A stretch of 64,000 nt of DNA from Jejuia sp040720935 (GCF_040720935.1 NZ_JBFDAE010000011.1:1-64000); one strand, 5' to 3'; positions 7,835-16,618 are shown, numbered from the stretch's first letter. The notes: generated from the letters alone by a model not told the origin. Numbers and translations: made by a program.

Positions 7835-8698
7835 TTAAATGCGTTCTAAAGTATATGTAATTAAACGTTCTATAGTTTCGGTTGGATTAGTGCTAAAATC
7901 GCCAGTAGTACGATTTGCTATAATGGCGTTTAGTGATATTGCTTTATGCCCCAGTAGTTTCGCTAAACCATAAATGCCCGAAGTTTCCATTTCTAAATTG
8001 GTAACTCTTAATCCGTTGGAATTAAAACTATCAATTTTACTGTTTAAGTCTGGATTATTAAGCGGTAAGCGTAACACCCGACCTTGAGGGCCGTAAAACC
8101 CGTTTGCAGTAGCAGTAATTCCGTGGTGTGTTTTGTTACTTTTGAATTTGTCTATAAGTTCCTTGGAACCTTCAACAATAATAGGTTTTGCTTTGTTGCT
8201 ATCCCAATTTGTTTGGGTAACAAATGCGTCTTCCAATTCTGGGTTTGCAATAGTTTCGGTTTGGTAAGCATGCAACATCCCATTAAAATCGATAGCGTGA
8301 GAACTGATTAAAAATGAATCTACAGGAATATCTTTTTGTATTGACCCCGAAGTGCCAATTCTTATAATATCGAGGTTTTTGAGTTTGTCGTTTACTGTTC
8401 TAGTATCAAAATTAATGTTTACCAGCGCGTCGAGTTCGTTTAAAACAATATCAATATTATCGGTTCCAATACCTGTTGAAATAACTGTAATTCGTTTGTC
8501 TTTATAAGTTCCTGTATGTGTTTTAAATTCTCGTTTTTGAGTTTCAAAATCGATGTTATCAAAATGTTTTGTTACTAGAGAAACACGATCTTGGTCGCCA
8601 ACAAAAATTATGGTATCCCCAATATCTTCAGGTTTTAAATTCAAATGATAAATACTGCCATCTGGATTTAAAATCAATTCTGATGCTTTAATTGACAT
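7835..8698 (-). CDS. Nucleoside phosphorylase, uridine-phosphorylase-like
   Basis: A PNP/UDP family enzyme that would cleave a nucleoside with phosphate to base and ribose-1-phosphate. The phosphate-site strand (FVGDQDRVSLV, about residue 32) and the central IRIGTSGSIQ motif near residue 112 are present, as is the NLEMETSGIYGLAKLLGHKA purine/pyrimidine-site segment near residue 234. Length (287) is usual. The gene overlaps the end of the DUF1835 gene by 11 bp and abuts the binding-protein gene. Base preference cannot be read from the sequence. Confidence 0.88.
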   Translation of the reverse strand: MSIKASELILNPDGSIYHLNLKPEDIGDTIIFVGDQDRVSLVTKHFDNIDFETQKREFKTHTGTYKDKRITVISTGIGTDNIDIVLNELDALVNINFDTRTVNDKLKNLDIIRIGTSGSIQKDIPVDSFLISSHAIDFNGMLHAYQTETIANPELEDAFVTQTNWDSNKAKPIIVEGSKELIDKFKSNKTHHGITATANGFYGPQGRVLRLPLNNPDLNSKIDSFNSNGLRVTNLEMETSGIYGLAKLLGHKAISLNAIIANRTTGDFSTNPTETIERLITYTLERI

Positions 8699-9629
8699 TA
8701 AACGGCGATTTAATGAGCTTGTTTTCAGACTTACTAAACTGAAAATCTAATTTTTTAACACCTCCAAAAACCATATCATTTTCAATGTCTTTTGAAAAAT
8801 TATGTTGCCCAAGTAATGCTTCGTGTCCTTTTCTATTTAGCTCAATACTTTCATCTTTAATGGTGAAAAAGATACTTAAACGATTGATGATTCTTTCTAA
8901 TTGTAAATCGATATACCCATAATAACCTTGATAATTTAAAGCATAGCCCAATAAATGATGTTTGGATTTAATCTCATTATTAATAACCAGATTAAGGATG
9001 TTGGTTTCCAAAATATTCAAGCCGGTTTTAGAATCTGGAAAACGCTCTAAATGTGCTTTTAAGCAATTACTTAAATATTTGAAAGAAGAACTTTTAACAA
9101 TAAAAGGTTTTAAAAGATTATGGTCTTGTCCATTGTAAATTCCCCAAAGCGTGCCTGCTAAATCAATATCTTCTGGAGTCAATTTCACTTTATTTTTGTA
9201 AAGCTTCACAAGCTGATTGGATTTTAGTTCAGAGAAACCTTTTAAGCTCTTGCTTCCAGCAACTCTACCGCTAGAAACTAGGTAAATAGGTAAGTCTATG
9301 TGTTTTTGACGCAGTAGATTTATCACAGCAATCATATTAATATGACAAAACAAATCGTATTCAAACCACAATACTATTTCCGAATAGCGCTCTGGATTGG
9401 CCAACTGGCCCATTGCAAATTCAACTTTGTTTAAGTCTAATTCAATGTTGTAATAATCATTAAGAAAAGACTGTCTTAACCCAATAAATTCATCTGAATG
9501 AATAATTTCCTGTGTAGGCCCTTCGCATAATATTTCTTGCCAAGTGAGTTTCTCGCCTTCAATCTCTAATTCTTTTAAAACCCCGGTGAGATTGCCACCA
9601 TTGGTAATATGTAATGTTTGCGTTTCCAT
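8688..9629 (-). CDS. DUF1835 domain protein
   Basis: The N-terminus (LHITNGGNLTGVLKELEIEG, then WQEILCEGPTQ) matches the DUF1835 family as recalled, a group of cytoplasmic proteins of unknown function. No signal peptide, membrane segment or catalytic signature is obvious. Length 313 residues. It sits 3 bp after the SUI1 gene and overlaps the phosphorylase gene by 11 bp, so it belongs to the same operon. A role linked to nucleoside or translation stress is only a guess from context. Confidence 0.75.
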   Translation of the reverse strand: METQTLHITNGGNLTGVLKELEIEGEKLTWQEILCEGPTQEIIHSDEFIGLRQSFLNDYYNIELDLNKVEFAMGQLANPERYSEIVLWFEYDLFCHINMIAVINLLRQKHIDLPIYLVSSGRVAGSKSLKGFSELKSNQLVKLYKNKVKLTPEDIDLAGTLWGIYNGQDHNLLKPFIVKSSSFKYLSNCLKAHLERFPDSKTGLNILETNILNLVINNEIKSKHHLLGYALNYQGYYGYIDLQLERIINRLSIFFTIKDESIELNRKGHEALLGQHNFSKDIENDMVFGGVKKLDFQFSKSENKLIKSPFNVN

Positions 9630-9632
9630 AAT

Positions 9633-9962
9633 TTATCCTCCAACCCGTTTTACTGCAAAGCCTTTGTCTTTTAGCATTTGCATTATTTTATCTCTATAAT
9701 CTCCCTGAATGATGATTTTATCTTCTTTAAAACTCCCGCCAACGCTTAATTTGGTTTTAATCTCTTTGGCTAAAGCTTTAAAATCTTCTGCAGCACCAGT
9801 ATAGCCTTCTAAAATTGTAGTTGCTTTGCCCTTTCGTTTTTCGTATTTACAAATAATGGGATCATCTTGCATCCAAATATCCGAAGCGTTGTTTGTTGTT
9901 TCATCAGCCTCTTCTGGAGTATGTTCTGGGAAAAGGTTTTTTAATTGGTCTTGTAAATCCAT
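9633..9962 (-). CDS. SUI1/eIF1-like translation factor (YciH family)
   Basis: The C-terminal 75 residues form a SUI1 domain: KRKGKATTILEGYTG, then the conserved KTKLSVGGSFKEDKIIIQGDY block and a closing LKDKGFAVKRVGG. The acidic N-terminal 35 residues are variable. Bacterial members resemble eukaryotic eIF1 and have been studied as factors affecting initiation fidelity. It opens a four-gene operon with DUF1835, nucleoside phosphorylase and binding-protein genes. Confidence 0.9.
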   Translation of the reverse strand: MDLQDQLKNLFPEHTPEEADETTNNASDIWMQDDPIICKYEKRKGKATTILEGYTGAAEDFKALAKEIKTKLSVGGSFKEDKIIIQGDYRDKIMQMLKDKGFAVKRVGG

Positions 9963-9981
9963 CTTTATAAGTTTACAGTCG

Positions 9982-10034
9982 CAGTCACAGTCTCAGTAAT
10001 CACGATTTGCGACTGTTTACTGAGACTGTGACTG
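9982..10034. repeat. Long perfect hairpin between oxygenase and SUI1 genes
   Basis: CAGTCACAGTCTCAGTAA (9982-9999) recurs as an exact inverted copy at 10017-10034 with a 17-base loop. The loop's TTGCGACTG partly pairs with CAGTCGCA just upstream of the first arm. There is no T-run, so it is not a standard terminator. It may trim or stabilise the mRNA between the two minus-strand genes. Confidence 0.8.
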
Positions 10035-10038
10035 AAAA

Positions 10039-10989
10039 CTATTTTTTTATCAATCCTAATTCAATTAAGCGTTCTGTTAAAAATTCGCCTGCTGTAATAT
10101 CCTCAAATTGTTTTGGGTTGTTTTCGTCTATACATTCCTCTAAAACATTCAATTTCATGGCACTTATCGGGTGCATAAAAAACGGAATGGAATATCTTGA
10201 AGTGCCCCAAAGTTCCTTCGGCGGATTCACAACACGATGAATCGTAGATTTTAGTTTATTATTAGTGTGTCTTGATAACATATCGCCAACATTTATCATT
10301 AATTCGTCAGGTTCTGCAATGGCGTCAATCCATTCGCCTTTATGGTTTTGCACTTGTAAACCTTTGCCTTGAGCGCCCATTAATAATGTAATTAAATTGA
10401 TGTCGCCATGTGCGGCAGCTCTTTCAGCTTCTTTAGGTTCCTGCGTAATTGGTGGGTAATGGATCGGTCTTAAAATTGAATTTCCGTTGTGGATATAAGC
10501 GTCAAAATAAGTTTCTTCCAAACCTAAATGTAACGCTAATGCCCTTAGTACATATTTTGCTGTTTTTTCGAGCATTTCATAAGCCTGCTTGCCAATTTTA
10601 TTAAATTCAGGCAATTCCTTGACTATAAGATTACTTGGATATTCTGCTTTTAATTTTTCATCATCTTCAACATACTGTCCAAAATGCCAAAATTCCTTTA
10701 AATCGCCTTCTTTTTTACCTTTTGCGCTTTCTTTTCCAAAGGAAACATAACCGCGCTGACCAGCAATTTCAGGGATTTCATATTTCTTTTTAATGGCAAC
10801 TGGTAAATCAAAAAACCTTTTAACTTCTTTATATAAATTTTCAACTAGCGCTTCATCTAAAAAATGACCTTTTAGGGCCACAAAACCAATATCTTCATAA
10901 GCTTTTCCTATGGCATCAACAAAATCTTGCTTCTTAGTTGTGCTATCAGAAGTAAAATCACGCAAATCTACACTTGGGATGGAATTCAT
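10039..10989 (-). CDS. Fe(II)/2-oxoglutarate-dependent oxygenase, isopenicillin-N-synthase-like
   Basis: The N-terminal DIOX_N region (IPSVDLRDF, then GFVALKGHF) and the C-terminal double-stranded beta-helix identify the family. The iron ligands appear as H-x-D in AAHGDINLITLL near residue 194 and a distal His in KSTIHRVVNP near residue 250, followed by the 2OG-binding RYSIPFF about ten residues later. All catalytic residues seem present, so an oxidative reaction on a small molecule is expected. Length 316. Substrate unknown. A TACATTTG box upstream at 11017-11024 suggests its own promoter, divergent from the E1 gene. Confidence 0.88.
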   Translation of the reverse strand: MNSIPSVDLRDFTSDSTTKKQDFVDAIGKAYEDIGFVALKGHFLDEALVENLYKEVKRFFDLPVAIKKKYEIPEIAGQRGYVSFGKESAKGKKEGDLKEFWHFGQYVEDDEKLKAEYPSNLIVKELPEFNKIGKQAYEMLEKTAKYVLRALALHLGLEETYFDAYIHNGNSILRPIHYPPITQEPKEAERAAAHGDINLITLLMGAQGKGLQVQNHKGEWIDAIAEPDELMINVGDMLSRHTNNKLKSTIHRVVNPPKELWGTSRYSIPFFMHPISAMKLNVLEECIDENNPKQFEDITAGEFLTERLIELGLIKK

Positions 10990-11016
10990 AAAGAAATGAT
11001 TAAATAGATTGAATCA

Positions 11017-11024
11017 CAAATGTA
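11017..11024 (-). promoter_or_regulatory. -7 promoter box for the oxygenase gene
   Basis: TACATTTG on the minus strand fits TAnnTTTG, 27 bp before the start codon, in the divergent region shared with the E1 gene. Confidence 0.45.
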
Positions 11025-11072
11025 CAAAAGATTGTAAAGAATTTGAATAGATTAAAAGCGGTCTTTTTGTTC

Positions 11073-11080
11073 TATATTTG
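11073..11080 (+). promoter_or_regulatory. -7 promoter box for the E1 gene
   Basis: TATATTTG fits TAnnTTTG exactly and ends 9 bp before the first ATG (11090). That makes either that ATG or the one at 11099 the start with a very short leader. Confidence 0.5.
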
Positions 11081-11089
11081 AAATATTAA

Positions 11090-13090
11090 ATGATACTGAT
11101 GCACAATCTAAACTTCAATTATAACATTGAAAAGCTAAAAAAAGACACATTAATTGGTCTTTATACAAACATGCTGAAATCAAGGTTGATTGAAGAAAGA
11201 ATGCTTGTATTGCTCCGTCAGGGGAAAGTGAGCAAATGGTTTTCTGGGATTGGACAGGAAGCCATTTCTGTAGGTGTGACCCTGGCATTAAATCCTGAAG
11301 ACTATATTTTGCCAATGCACCGAAATTTAGGTGTTTTCACTACTAGAAACATTCCGCTTTATAGGTTATTTGGACAATGGCAAGGCAAAGCGTCTGGATT
11401 TACTAAAGGAAGAGACAGGTCTTTTCATTTTGGAACACAAGAGTACAATATTGTTGGGATGATTTCCCATTTGGGACCACAGTTGGGTGTTGCAGATGGT
11501 ATTGCTTTAGCTTCAAAAGTGAAAAGCAAAAATCAAGTCACAGCAGTATTTACAGGAGAAGGAGGTACTAGTGAAGGCGATTTCCATGAAGCCTTAAATG
11601 TGGCTTCCGTTTGGCAATTGCCAGTTTTATTCTGTATTGAAAACAATGGATATGGTTTGTCAACGCCGACCAACGAGCAGTATAATTGTGAAAATCTAGC
11701 CGACAGAGGATTGGGTTACGGCATGGAATCCCATATTGTTGATGGAAATAACATAGTTGAAGTGTATTCCAAAGTTTCAGAAATAGCAGAAAGCATCCGC
11801 GAAAATCCACATCCTGTTTTAATTGAATTTAAAACGTTTAGAATGCGAGGGCATGAAGAGGCGAGTGGTACAGAATATGTCCCCCAAACACTTTTAAGCG
11901 CATGGGAAACTAAAGATCCTATTTTAAATTTTGAATCCTTTTTACTGAATGAAGCTATTTTAAGTGAAGCTGATAAAACTAAAATTAAAGATGAAATCAT
12001 TGCTGAAATACAAGAACATTTAGAGCTTGCATTTAATGAAGAAGATATTATTCCAAATGAAATAAAAGAATTAAATGATGTGTTCAAATCTTTTGAATAT
12101 GAATCAATTACTCCAAATAATAATTCAAAAGAAATTAGATTTATTGATGCTCTTTCCGAAGGTTTAAAACAAAGTATGGAACGCCATAATAATTTGATAC
12201 TCATGGGACAAGATATTGCGGAATACGGTGGCGTTTTTAAAATTACCGAAGGTTTTGTCGAGGAATTTGGAAAAGAAAGAGTTAGAAATACACCGATTTG
12301 TGAATCGGCAATTGTAGAAACGGCTATGGGTTTATCAATCGCGGGCATCAAAAGTGTTGTAGAAATGCAATTTGCGGATTTTGCATCTTCGGGATTTAAT
12401 CCTATTGTAAATTATTTGGCAAAATCCCATTACAGATGGGGACAAGAAGCCGATGTTGTGATAAGAATGCCTTGTGGAGGTGGCGTTGCTGCGGGCCCGT
12501 TTCATTCGCAAACCAATGAAGCTTGGTTTACCAAAACCCCCGGATTAAAAGTTGTCTATCCAGCATTTCCTTATGATGCTAAAGGTTTATTGGCAACTGC
12601 TATTAACGATCCAAACCCGGTATTGTTTTTTGAGCATAAAGGCTTGTACAGAACTATTAAAGAAGATGTGCCAACCGATTATTATACATTACCCTTTGGA
12701 AAAGCATCAGTTATTCAATGCGGAAATGCTATTACCATTATTAGTTATGGCGCAACGGTTCATTGGGCGTTGGAAACCCTAAGCAATAACCCAGGAATTT
12801 CGGCAGATCTTATTGATTTGAGGACGTTACAACCTTTGGATACTGAAACCATTTATACTTCGGTTAAAAAAACAGGACGCGCCATTATTCTTCAAGAAGA
12901 TTCATTATTTGGTGGGATTGCTAGTGATATTTCAGCATTACTAATGGAACATTGTTTTGAGTATTTAGATGCACCGGTTAAGCGTGTTGCAAGTATGAAA
13001 ACGCCAATACCTTTTGCGAGCCAATTAGAACAACAGTATCTTTCTAAGAATAGATTTGAAGTGGCGTTGAAGGCATTATTAGAGTACTAG
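11090..13090 (+). CDS. Branched-chain 2-oxoacid dehydrogenase E1, fused alpha and beta subunits
   Basis: A thiamine-diphosphate enzyme that decarboxylates branched 2-oxoacids and feeds acyl groups to E2. The alpha half (to about residue 330) carries the ThDP motif GEGGTSEGDFHEALN..ENN near residues 163-190. The beta half begins near residue 345 (IRFIDALSEGL) with GQDIAEYGGVFKITEGF and the typical ESAIVETAMGLSIAGI stretch. Fusion of alpha and beta in one chain is common in Bacteroidota. E2 and E3 are not in the window. ATG at 11099 is an equally good start. Confidence 0.9.
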   Translation: MILMHNLNFNYNIEKLKKDTLIGLYTNMLKSRLIEERMLVLLRQGKVSKWFSGIGQEAISVGVTLALNPEDYILPMHRNLGVFTTRNIPLYRLFGQWQGKASGFTKGRDRSFHFGTQEYNIVGMISHLGPQLGVADGIALASKVKSKNQVTAVFTGEGGTSEGDFHEALNVASVWQLPVLFCIENNGYGLSTPTNEQYNCENLADRGLGYGMESHIVDGNNIVEVYSKVSEIAESIRENPHPVLIEFKTFRMRGHEEASGTEYVPQTLLSAWETKDPILNFESFLLNEAILSEADKTKIKDEIIAEIQEHLELAFNEEDIIPNEIKELNDVFKSFEYESITPNNNSKEIRFIDALSEGLKQSMERHNNLILMGQDIAEYGGVFKITEGFVEEFGKERVRNTPICESAIVETAMGLSIAGIKSVVEMQFADFASSGFNPIVNYLAKSHYRWGQEADVVIRMPCGGGVAAGPFHSQTNEAWFTKTPGLKVVYPAFPYDAKGLLATAINDPNPVLFFEHKGLYRTIKEDVPTDYYTLPFGKASVIQCGNAITIISYGATVHWALETLSNNPGISADLIDLRTLQPLDTETIYTSVKKTGRAIILQEDSLFGGIASDISALLMEHCFEYLDAPVKRVASMKTPIPFASQLEQQYLSKNRFEVALKALLEY

Positions 13091-13128
13091 TTTTAATTCT
13101 TTATCTTTAAAAGAACTAAAACCATGTT

Positions 13129-13533
13129 TTGAAAATTTTCCCATTACTTATTTTACTAGTGCTTTTTAATTGTAAGAAAGCAGAAGATAGCTTTAAAGAT
13201 GCCTTCAATTGGCATTCAAGAACAGTTACTGCAACAGCCTATAATTCATTAGCCTATCAAACCGATTCAAACCCAAATATTACTGCTTTTGGTGATAGTT
13301 TAAAACCCGGAATGAAATATATAGCCGTGTCTCGGGATTTACAACGACTGGGTTTAAAACACAATACCCCCGTAATCATTGAAGGATTAGAAGGGGTATA
13401 TCTCGTTAAAGACAGAATGCATTCGCGCTGGACAAACCGCATTGATATTTACATGGGCGTGGATGTAAAAGCTGCAAAAGAGTGGGGCAGACGAAAAGTT
13501 TGCATTGATTATGGGATTCCTAAGAAAAATTAA
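13129..13533 (+). CDS. 3D-domain (RlpA/MltA-like barrel) lipoprotein
   Basis: A TTG start gives a short lipoprotein signal, MKIFPLLILLVLFNC, with Cys15 as lipidation site. The rest is one domain of the 3D/double-psi beta-barrel type: TVTATAYNSL near residue 33, ITAFGDSLKPGMKYIAVSRDL, and the closing RIDIYMGVDVKAAKEWGRR with the conserved Asp pair. Proteins of this fold act on or bind peptidoglycan; here only the barrel is present (134 residues). It follows the E1 gene by 38 bp and could be read through from it. Confidence 0.8.
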   Translation: MKIFPLLILLVLFNCKKAEDSFKDAFNWHSRTVTATAYNSLAYQTDSNPNITAFGDSLKPGMKYIAVSRDLQRLGLKHNTPVIIEGLEGVYLVKDRMHSRWTNRIDIYMGVDVKAAKEWGRRKVCIDYGIPKKN

Positions 13534-13582
13534 GTGCTTGACAAAAATTAAATTAAGCTTCAATACATAACAGTAAAAATCA

Positions 13583-14077
13583 CACCTTCTTAGAAGGTGG
13601 CTTTGAATTGCCCCTAAAAGGGGCTTTTACAAACTATAAGCAAACAAAATGGCTGCCTCTGGTTGAAACAAAAAATACAAACGGTTTCATTTCAGGCAAA
13701 GCCATATGAACATGACCACCACCAAAGGAGGTGGTTTTTTAAGATGAAATAAATTAGAGTAAAATTGAGAGCTTCATAAGTTTTTAAACCCCGAAGGGGT
13801 TGCATGTATATAGACTAATTGTTTTTTATGTTCGACCCCGATGGGGTCGTATCTTTTTTAGTCATAGATGTTATAAATATGTGAATCCATCGGATTCATG
13901 AATGTTATAAATTAAAAACTCCGAGGATTTTAGAATGTGTTTACCCAATCTAAATAGGTTTGTTTTTTGAACTCCCTAAGCTTAGGTAAAGGTGTATTTT
14001 AATGCGTATTAATACCCTATTAAAGTTGAAATGCTATAACTGCAAATCTCTAATTGTCAAACCCCGAAATTTCGGGG
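13583..14077. repeat. Cluster of REP-like hairpins in a 626-bp gene-free region
   Basis: The region between 13534 and 14159 has no credible gene but holds at least seven short inverted repeats with tiny loops: 13583-13599 (CACCTTC/GAAGGTG), 13610-13624 (GCCCC/GGGGC), 13715-13735 (ACCACC/GGTGGT followed by TTTTTT), 13787-13801 (AACCCC-GAA-GGGGTT), 13834-13848 (GACCCC-GAT-GGGGTC), 13882-13898 (TGAATCC/GGATTCA) and 14062-14077 (CCCCGAA/TTCGGGG). Those at 13787 and 13834 are versions of one motif. This resembles decayed REP elements; the 13715 hairpin could be the terminator of the lipoprotein gene. Confidence 0.65.
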
Positions 14078-14159
14078 CTAACAGGTCTAGGAGTTTATCA
14101 AAGAGAACTTAATGACTCTTTTTATCTATTTTCTTTATCTATTCTCATTTATCTTTATT

Positions 14160-14717
14160 TCATCTCGTTTCTGCTTCCGAAAGAATAAAAGGATAAGCAT
14201 CCTTAACCTGTTTCAACTCGTCTTTTGTTAAATTATCAATTTGTTTGTTGAGCACTTTTTCAGCATAAGTTTTACGTAATTCAAAATAGGCTTTAGTGAG
14301 TTCATCCTGTACTTCAATAAATTGATTGTAATTTGAGTTTCTATCGGTTTGCAATGAAATTACTGCTTTACTTGGATTGTCAGATGATGTTTCGTTTTTA
14401 TTACCATTACAATAGGTGCAACTTCCATCGCCATTATTGTCTAAAAAAGTCTTTGCTAAATCTTTAATGTCGTCCACAGTAGCTATTTCGTTATCGACCA
14501 TAATTTCATTTTTAGCGTTTATGGCAATTTTCAGAATATTCCGTTCGGCTATAATAGAATTGCAATCTATTCCGGGAGGACATTCTTTGGGAAGTTGTCG
14601 ATTGATGCCTGTGTCCTTCGGAATTGCGGCAGTGACCAAAAAAAAGATTAATAATAAAAATGCGATGTCTGCCATAGATCCGGCATTTACTTCTGGGCTT
14701 GAATTTGTACGTCTCAT
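14160..14717 (-). CDS. ExbD/TolR-family protein, orphan
   Basis: One N-terminal membrane helix (SMADIAFLLLIFFLVTAAI) with the conserved Asp of ExbD/TolR, which carries protons in the ExbB-ExbD motor, is followed by a periplasmic domain. The frame can be extended to a TTG eight codons earlier, but ATG at 14717 gives the usual MRRTNSSPEVNAGS start. The periplasmic part is unusually rich in cysteine: ECPPGIDC near residue 45 and SCTYC near residue 100. No ExbB or TonB gene is nearby. It is followed by the hairpin cluster. Confidence 0.85.
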   Translation of the reverse strand: MRRTNSSPEVNAGSMADIAFLLLIFFLVTAAIPKDTGINRQLPKECPPGIDCNSIIAERNILKIAINAKNEIMVDNEIATVDDIKDLAKTFLDNNGDGSCTYCNGNKNETSSDNPSKAVISLQTDRNSNYNQFIEVQDELTKAYFELRKTYAEKVLNKQIDNLTKDELKQVKDAYPFILSEAETR

Positions 14718-14863
14718 GATTTTTATGTTTTTGTTAGACAATTGTTAATGCCATGTTAAAACACAAAAACGATACCATAAAAATCAAATTCTATTTAGGA
14801 ACAGTTATTGTTAACATAGTTATAAATTTTGAAAGGTAGAGGGCTATGTTTAAGATAAAGAAA

Positions 14864-14871
14864 TATCTTTG
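14864..14871 (+). promoter_or_regulatory. -7 promoter box for the secreted protein gene
   Basis: TATCTTTG fits TAnnTTTG and ends 41 bp before the ATG at 14913. Confidence 0.4.
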
Positions 14872-14912
14872 TCACATATTTCGATGCTTTTAAAACACAA
14901 AGTAGAAGAATA

Positions 14913-15587
14913 ATGAGATTTTTAATTACTTGTTTTATAGTTATTGTTTTTGCGGCAAGCGGAAACGCACAAATAGATTCTAAGAAAAATTCTGGTATCA
15001 TAATACCCGCAATAGAAGCTCCCAAAGATTCATTGGATAACAAAAAAATAGTACCCGAAGAACCGAAAGAAAATAATCAATTTGATGGTGTTTCTGCTCC
15101 AAAAGTAGTGGGTAGGCTAGAATTTCCTAAAAAGGAATTTTCAATGTTTCCACAGGAAGAGTTTAAAAATCCTGGGGAATTATACACCAAGAAATTGGAC
15201 AAACTAGAAAAGGAATTGTTGCCAGAAGGCCATGGCTTAAATGCAGGAATTAAGGAAGATGCTTATTGGGGGGATTATAGAACTACTTCTAAGTCAGTAA
15301 CCATTTTGGTTCGGGACCATTCTGCTATCGATGGGGATTTGTTACGTATTTTAGTAAACGATGATATCATTCAATCCAATATTTATTTGACTCAAAATTA
15401 CAAAGGCCTTAAATTAGATTTGATAGATGGGATTAATAAAATTGACTTTTTTGCTATAAATACAGGATCATCAGGACCTAATACCGCAGAATATAAAATT
15501 GTAGATGAAAATGTAAAATTAATTTCAAGAAAAGTATGGGCTTTAGCTAAGGGTGTTAGAGTGACTTTTATTGTTATTAAGGAATAA
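14913..15587 (+). CDS. Secreted protein of unknown function
   Basis: A clear signal peptide (MRFLITCFIVIVFAASGNAQ) is followed by a Pro/Lys/Glu-rich stretch with no obvious fold (about residues 25-90). A C-terminal beta-rich domain starts near residue 125 (SVTILVRDHSAIDGDLLRI) and ends VRVTFIVIKE. The pattern of an INDGD-like loop followed by NTAEYKI and a final strand suggests a small beta-sandwich, but I do not recognise the family. It is a single gene, convergent with the aldo/keto reductase, whose stop lies one base after its own. Confidence 0.6.
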   Translation: MRFLITCFIVIVFAASGNAQIDSKKNSGIIIPAIEAPKDSLDNKKIVPEEPKENNQFDGVSAPKVVGRLEFPKKEFSMFPQEEFKNPGELYTKKLDKLEKELLPEGHGLNAGIKEDAYWGDYRTTSKSVTILVRDHSAIDGDLLRILVNDDIIQSNIYLTQNYKGLKLDLIDGINKIDFFAINTGSSGPNTAEYKIVDENVKLISRKVWALAKGVRVTFIVIKE

Positions 15588-15588
15588 A

Positions 15589-16602
15589 TTACCTTACAAT
15601 CCCATCAATCAACTGCAACTCTTCATTAGTAAAACTCAAATAATCCAAAGCTTTAACATTTTCCTTTAACTGATTGGAAGAACTAGCACCAACTAAAACA
15701 GATGCCACTTGTTGGTGTCTTAAATTCCAAGCAATAGCCATTTGTGATAATTTTTGGTCACGACTTTCGGCAATAGCATTCAGTTTCTGAATTTTCTCAA
15801 TATTACTATTAACGGTTTCTTCGTTTAAATACGTTAAATTTTTAGCAGCTCTGGAATCTTTTGGGATGCCTTTTAAATATTTATCGGTCAACATGCCTTG
15901 TGCTAAGGGCGAAAATGTAATACAGCCCACGCCGTTTTTTTCTAAAGTATCTAGAAGTCCATCTTCCACCCAACGGTCAAACATGGAATATCTCGCTTGG
16001 TGCAGTATAAAAGGTACATTGAGCCTTTTTAAAATCTCTGCTGCTTGTTGTGTTTCTTTGGGTTGGTAATTTGAAATGGCTACGTACAATGCTTTTCCTT
16101 GGCGCACAATATCTGCCAAAGCACCCATGGTTTCTTCTAAAGGTGTATCAGGATCTGGTCTGTGATGATAGAACACATCTACATAATCCAATCCCATACG
16201 TTTTAAACTTTGGTCTATACTAGCCATTAAATATTTGCGAGACCCTAAATTACCATAAGGTCCAGCCCACATATCATAACCTGCTTTTGTGGCTATAAAT
16301 AATTCATCACGGTAGGATTTAAAATCTTTTTTAAAAATGGTGCCGAAATTTTCTTCAGCAGAACCATATGGAGGGCCGTAGTTGTTTGCTAAATCAAAAT
16401 GGGTAATTCCTAAATCGAATGCAGTTCTTAAAATCTCCCTGCCGTTTTGGATGTTATCTACAAATCCGAAATTATGCCAAAGCCCCAATGAAATAGCGGG
16501 TAATAACACACCGCTTTTTCCAGACCTTTTGTAGGTCATTGTATTATAGCGTTCAGATGAAGGGGTATATGCTGTGGTTTGGGATTTATCGTTGATTTGC
16601 AT
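15589..16602 (-). CDS. yghZ: Aldo/keto reductase, L-glyceraldehyde-3-phosphate reductase type
   Basis: NADPH-dependent reductase with a TIM-barrel fold. The sequence matches the YghZ/Gpr group, with LGLWHNFG, then FDLANNYGPPYGSAEENFG near residue 74, and VDVFYHHRPDPDTPLEETM near residue 143. The active-site Asp/Tyr/Lys/His set of the superfamily is present (D and Y in FDLANNYG, K in IATKAGYD, H in YHHRPD). It closes with the cofactor-binding VLVGASSSNQLKEN. Length 337. In E. coli this enzyme reduces L-GAP and methylglyoxal. A TACTTTTG box lies at 16619-16626. Confidence 0.9.
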   Translation of the reverse strand: MQINDKSQTTAYTPSSERYNTMTYKRSGKSGVLLPAISLGLWHNFGFVDNIQNGREILRTAFDLGITHFDLANNYGPPYGSAEENFGTIFKKDFKSYRDELFIATKAGYDMWAGPYGNLGSRKYLMASIDQSLKRMGLDYVDVFYHHRPDPDTPLEETMGALADIVRQGKALYVAISNYQPKETQQAAEILKRLNVPFILHQARYSMFDRWVEDGLLDTLEKNGVGCITFSPLAQGMLTDKYLKGIPKDSRAAKNLTYLNEETVNSNIEKIQKLNAIAESRDQKLSQMAIAWNLRHQQVASVLVGASSSNQLKENVKALDYLSFTNEELQLIDGIVR

Positions 16603-16618
16603 GCTGTTCTGTTTTTTT

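Noticed and set aside
13534..14159. tRNA genes among the GC-rich hairpins
   Set aside because: The stems are isolated and short. No cloverleaf, T-loop (GGTTCGAATCC-like) or CCA end could be assembled.
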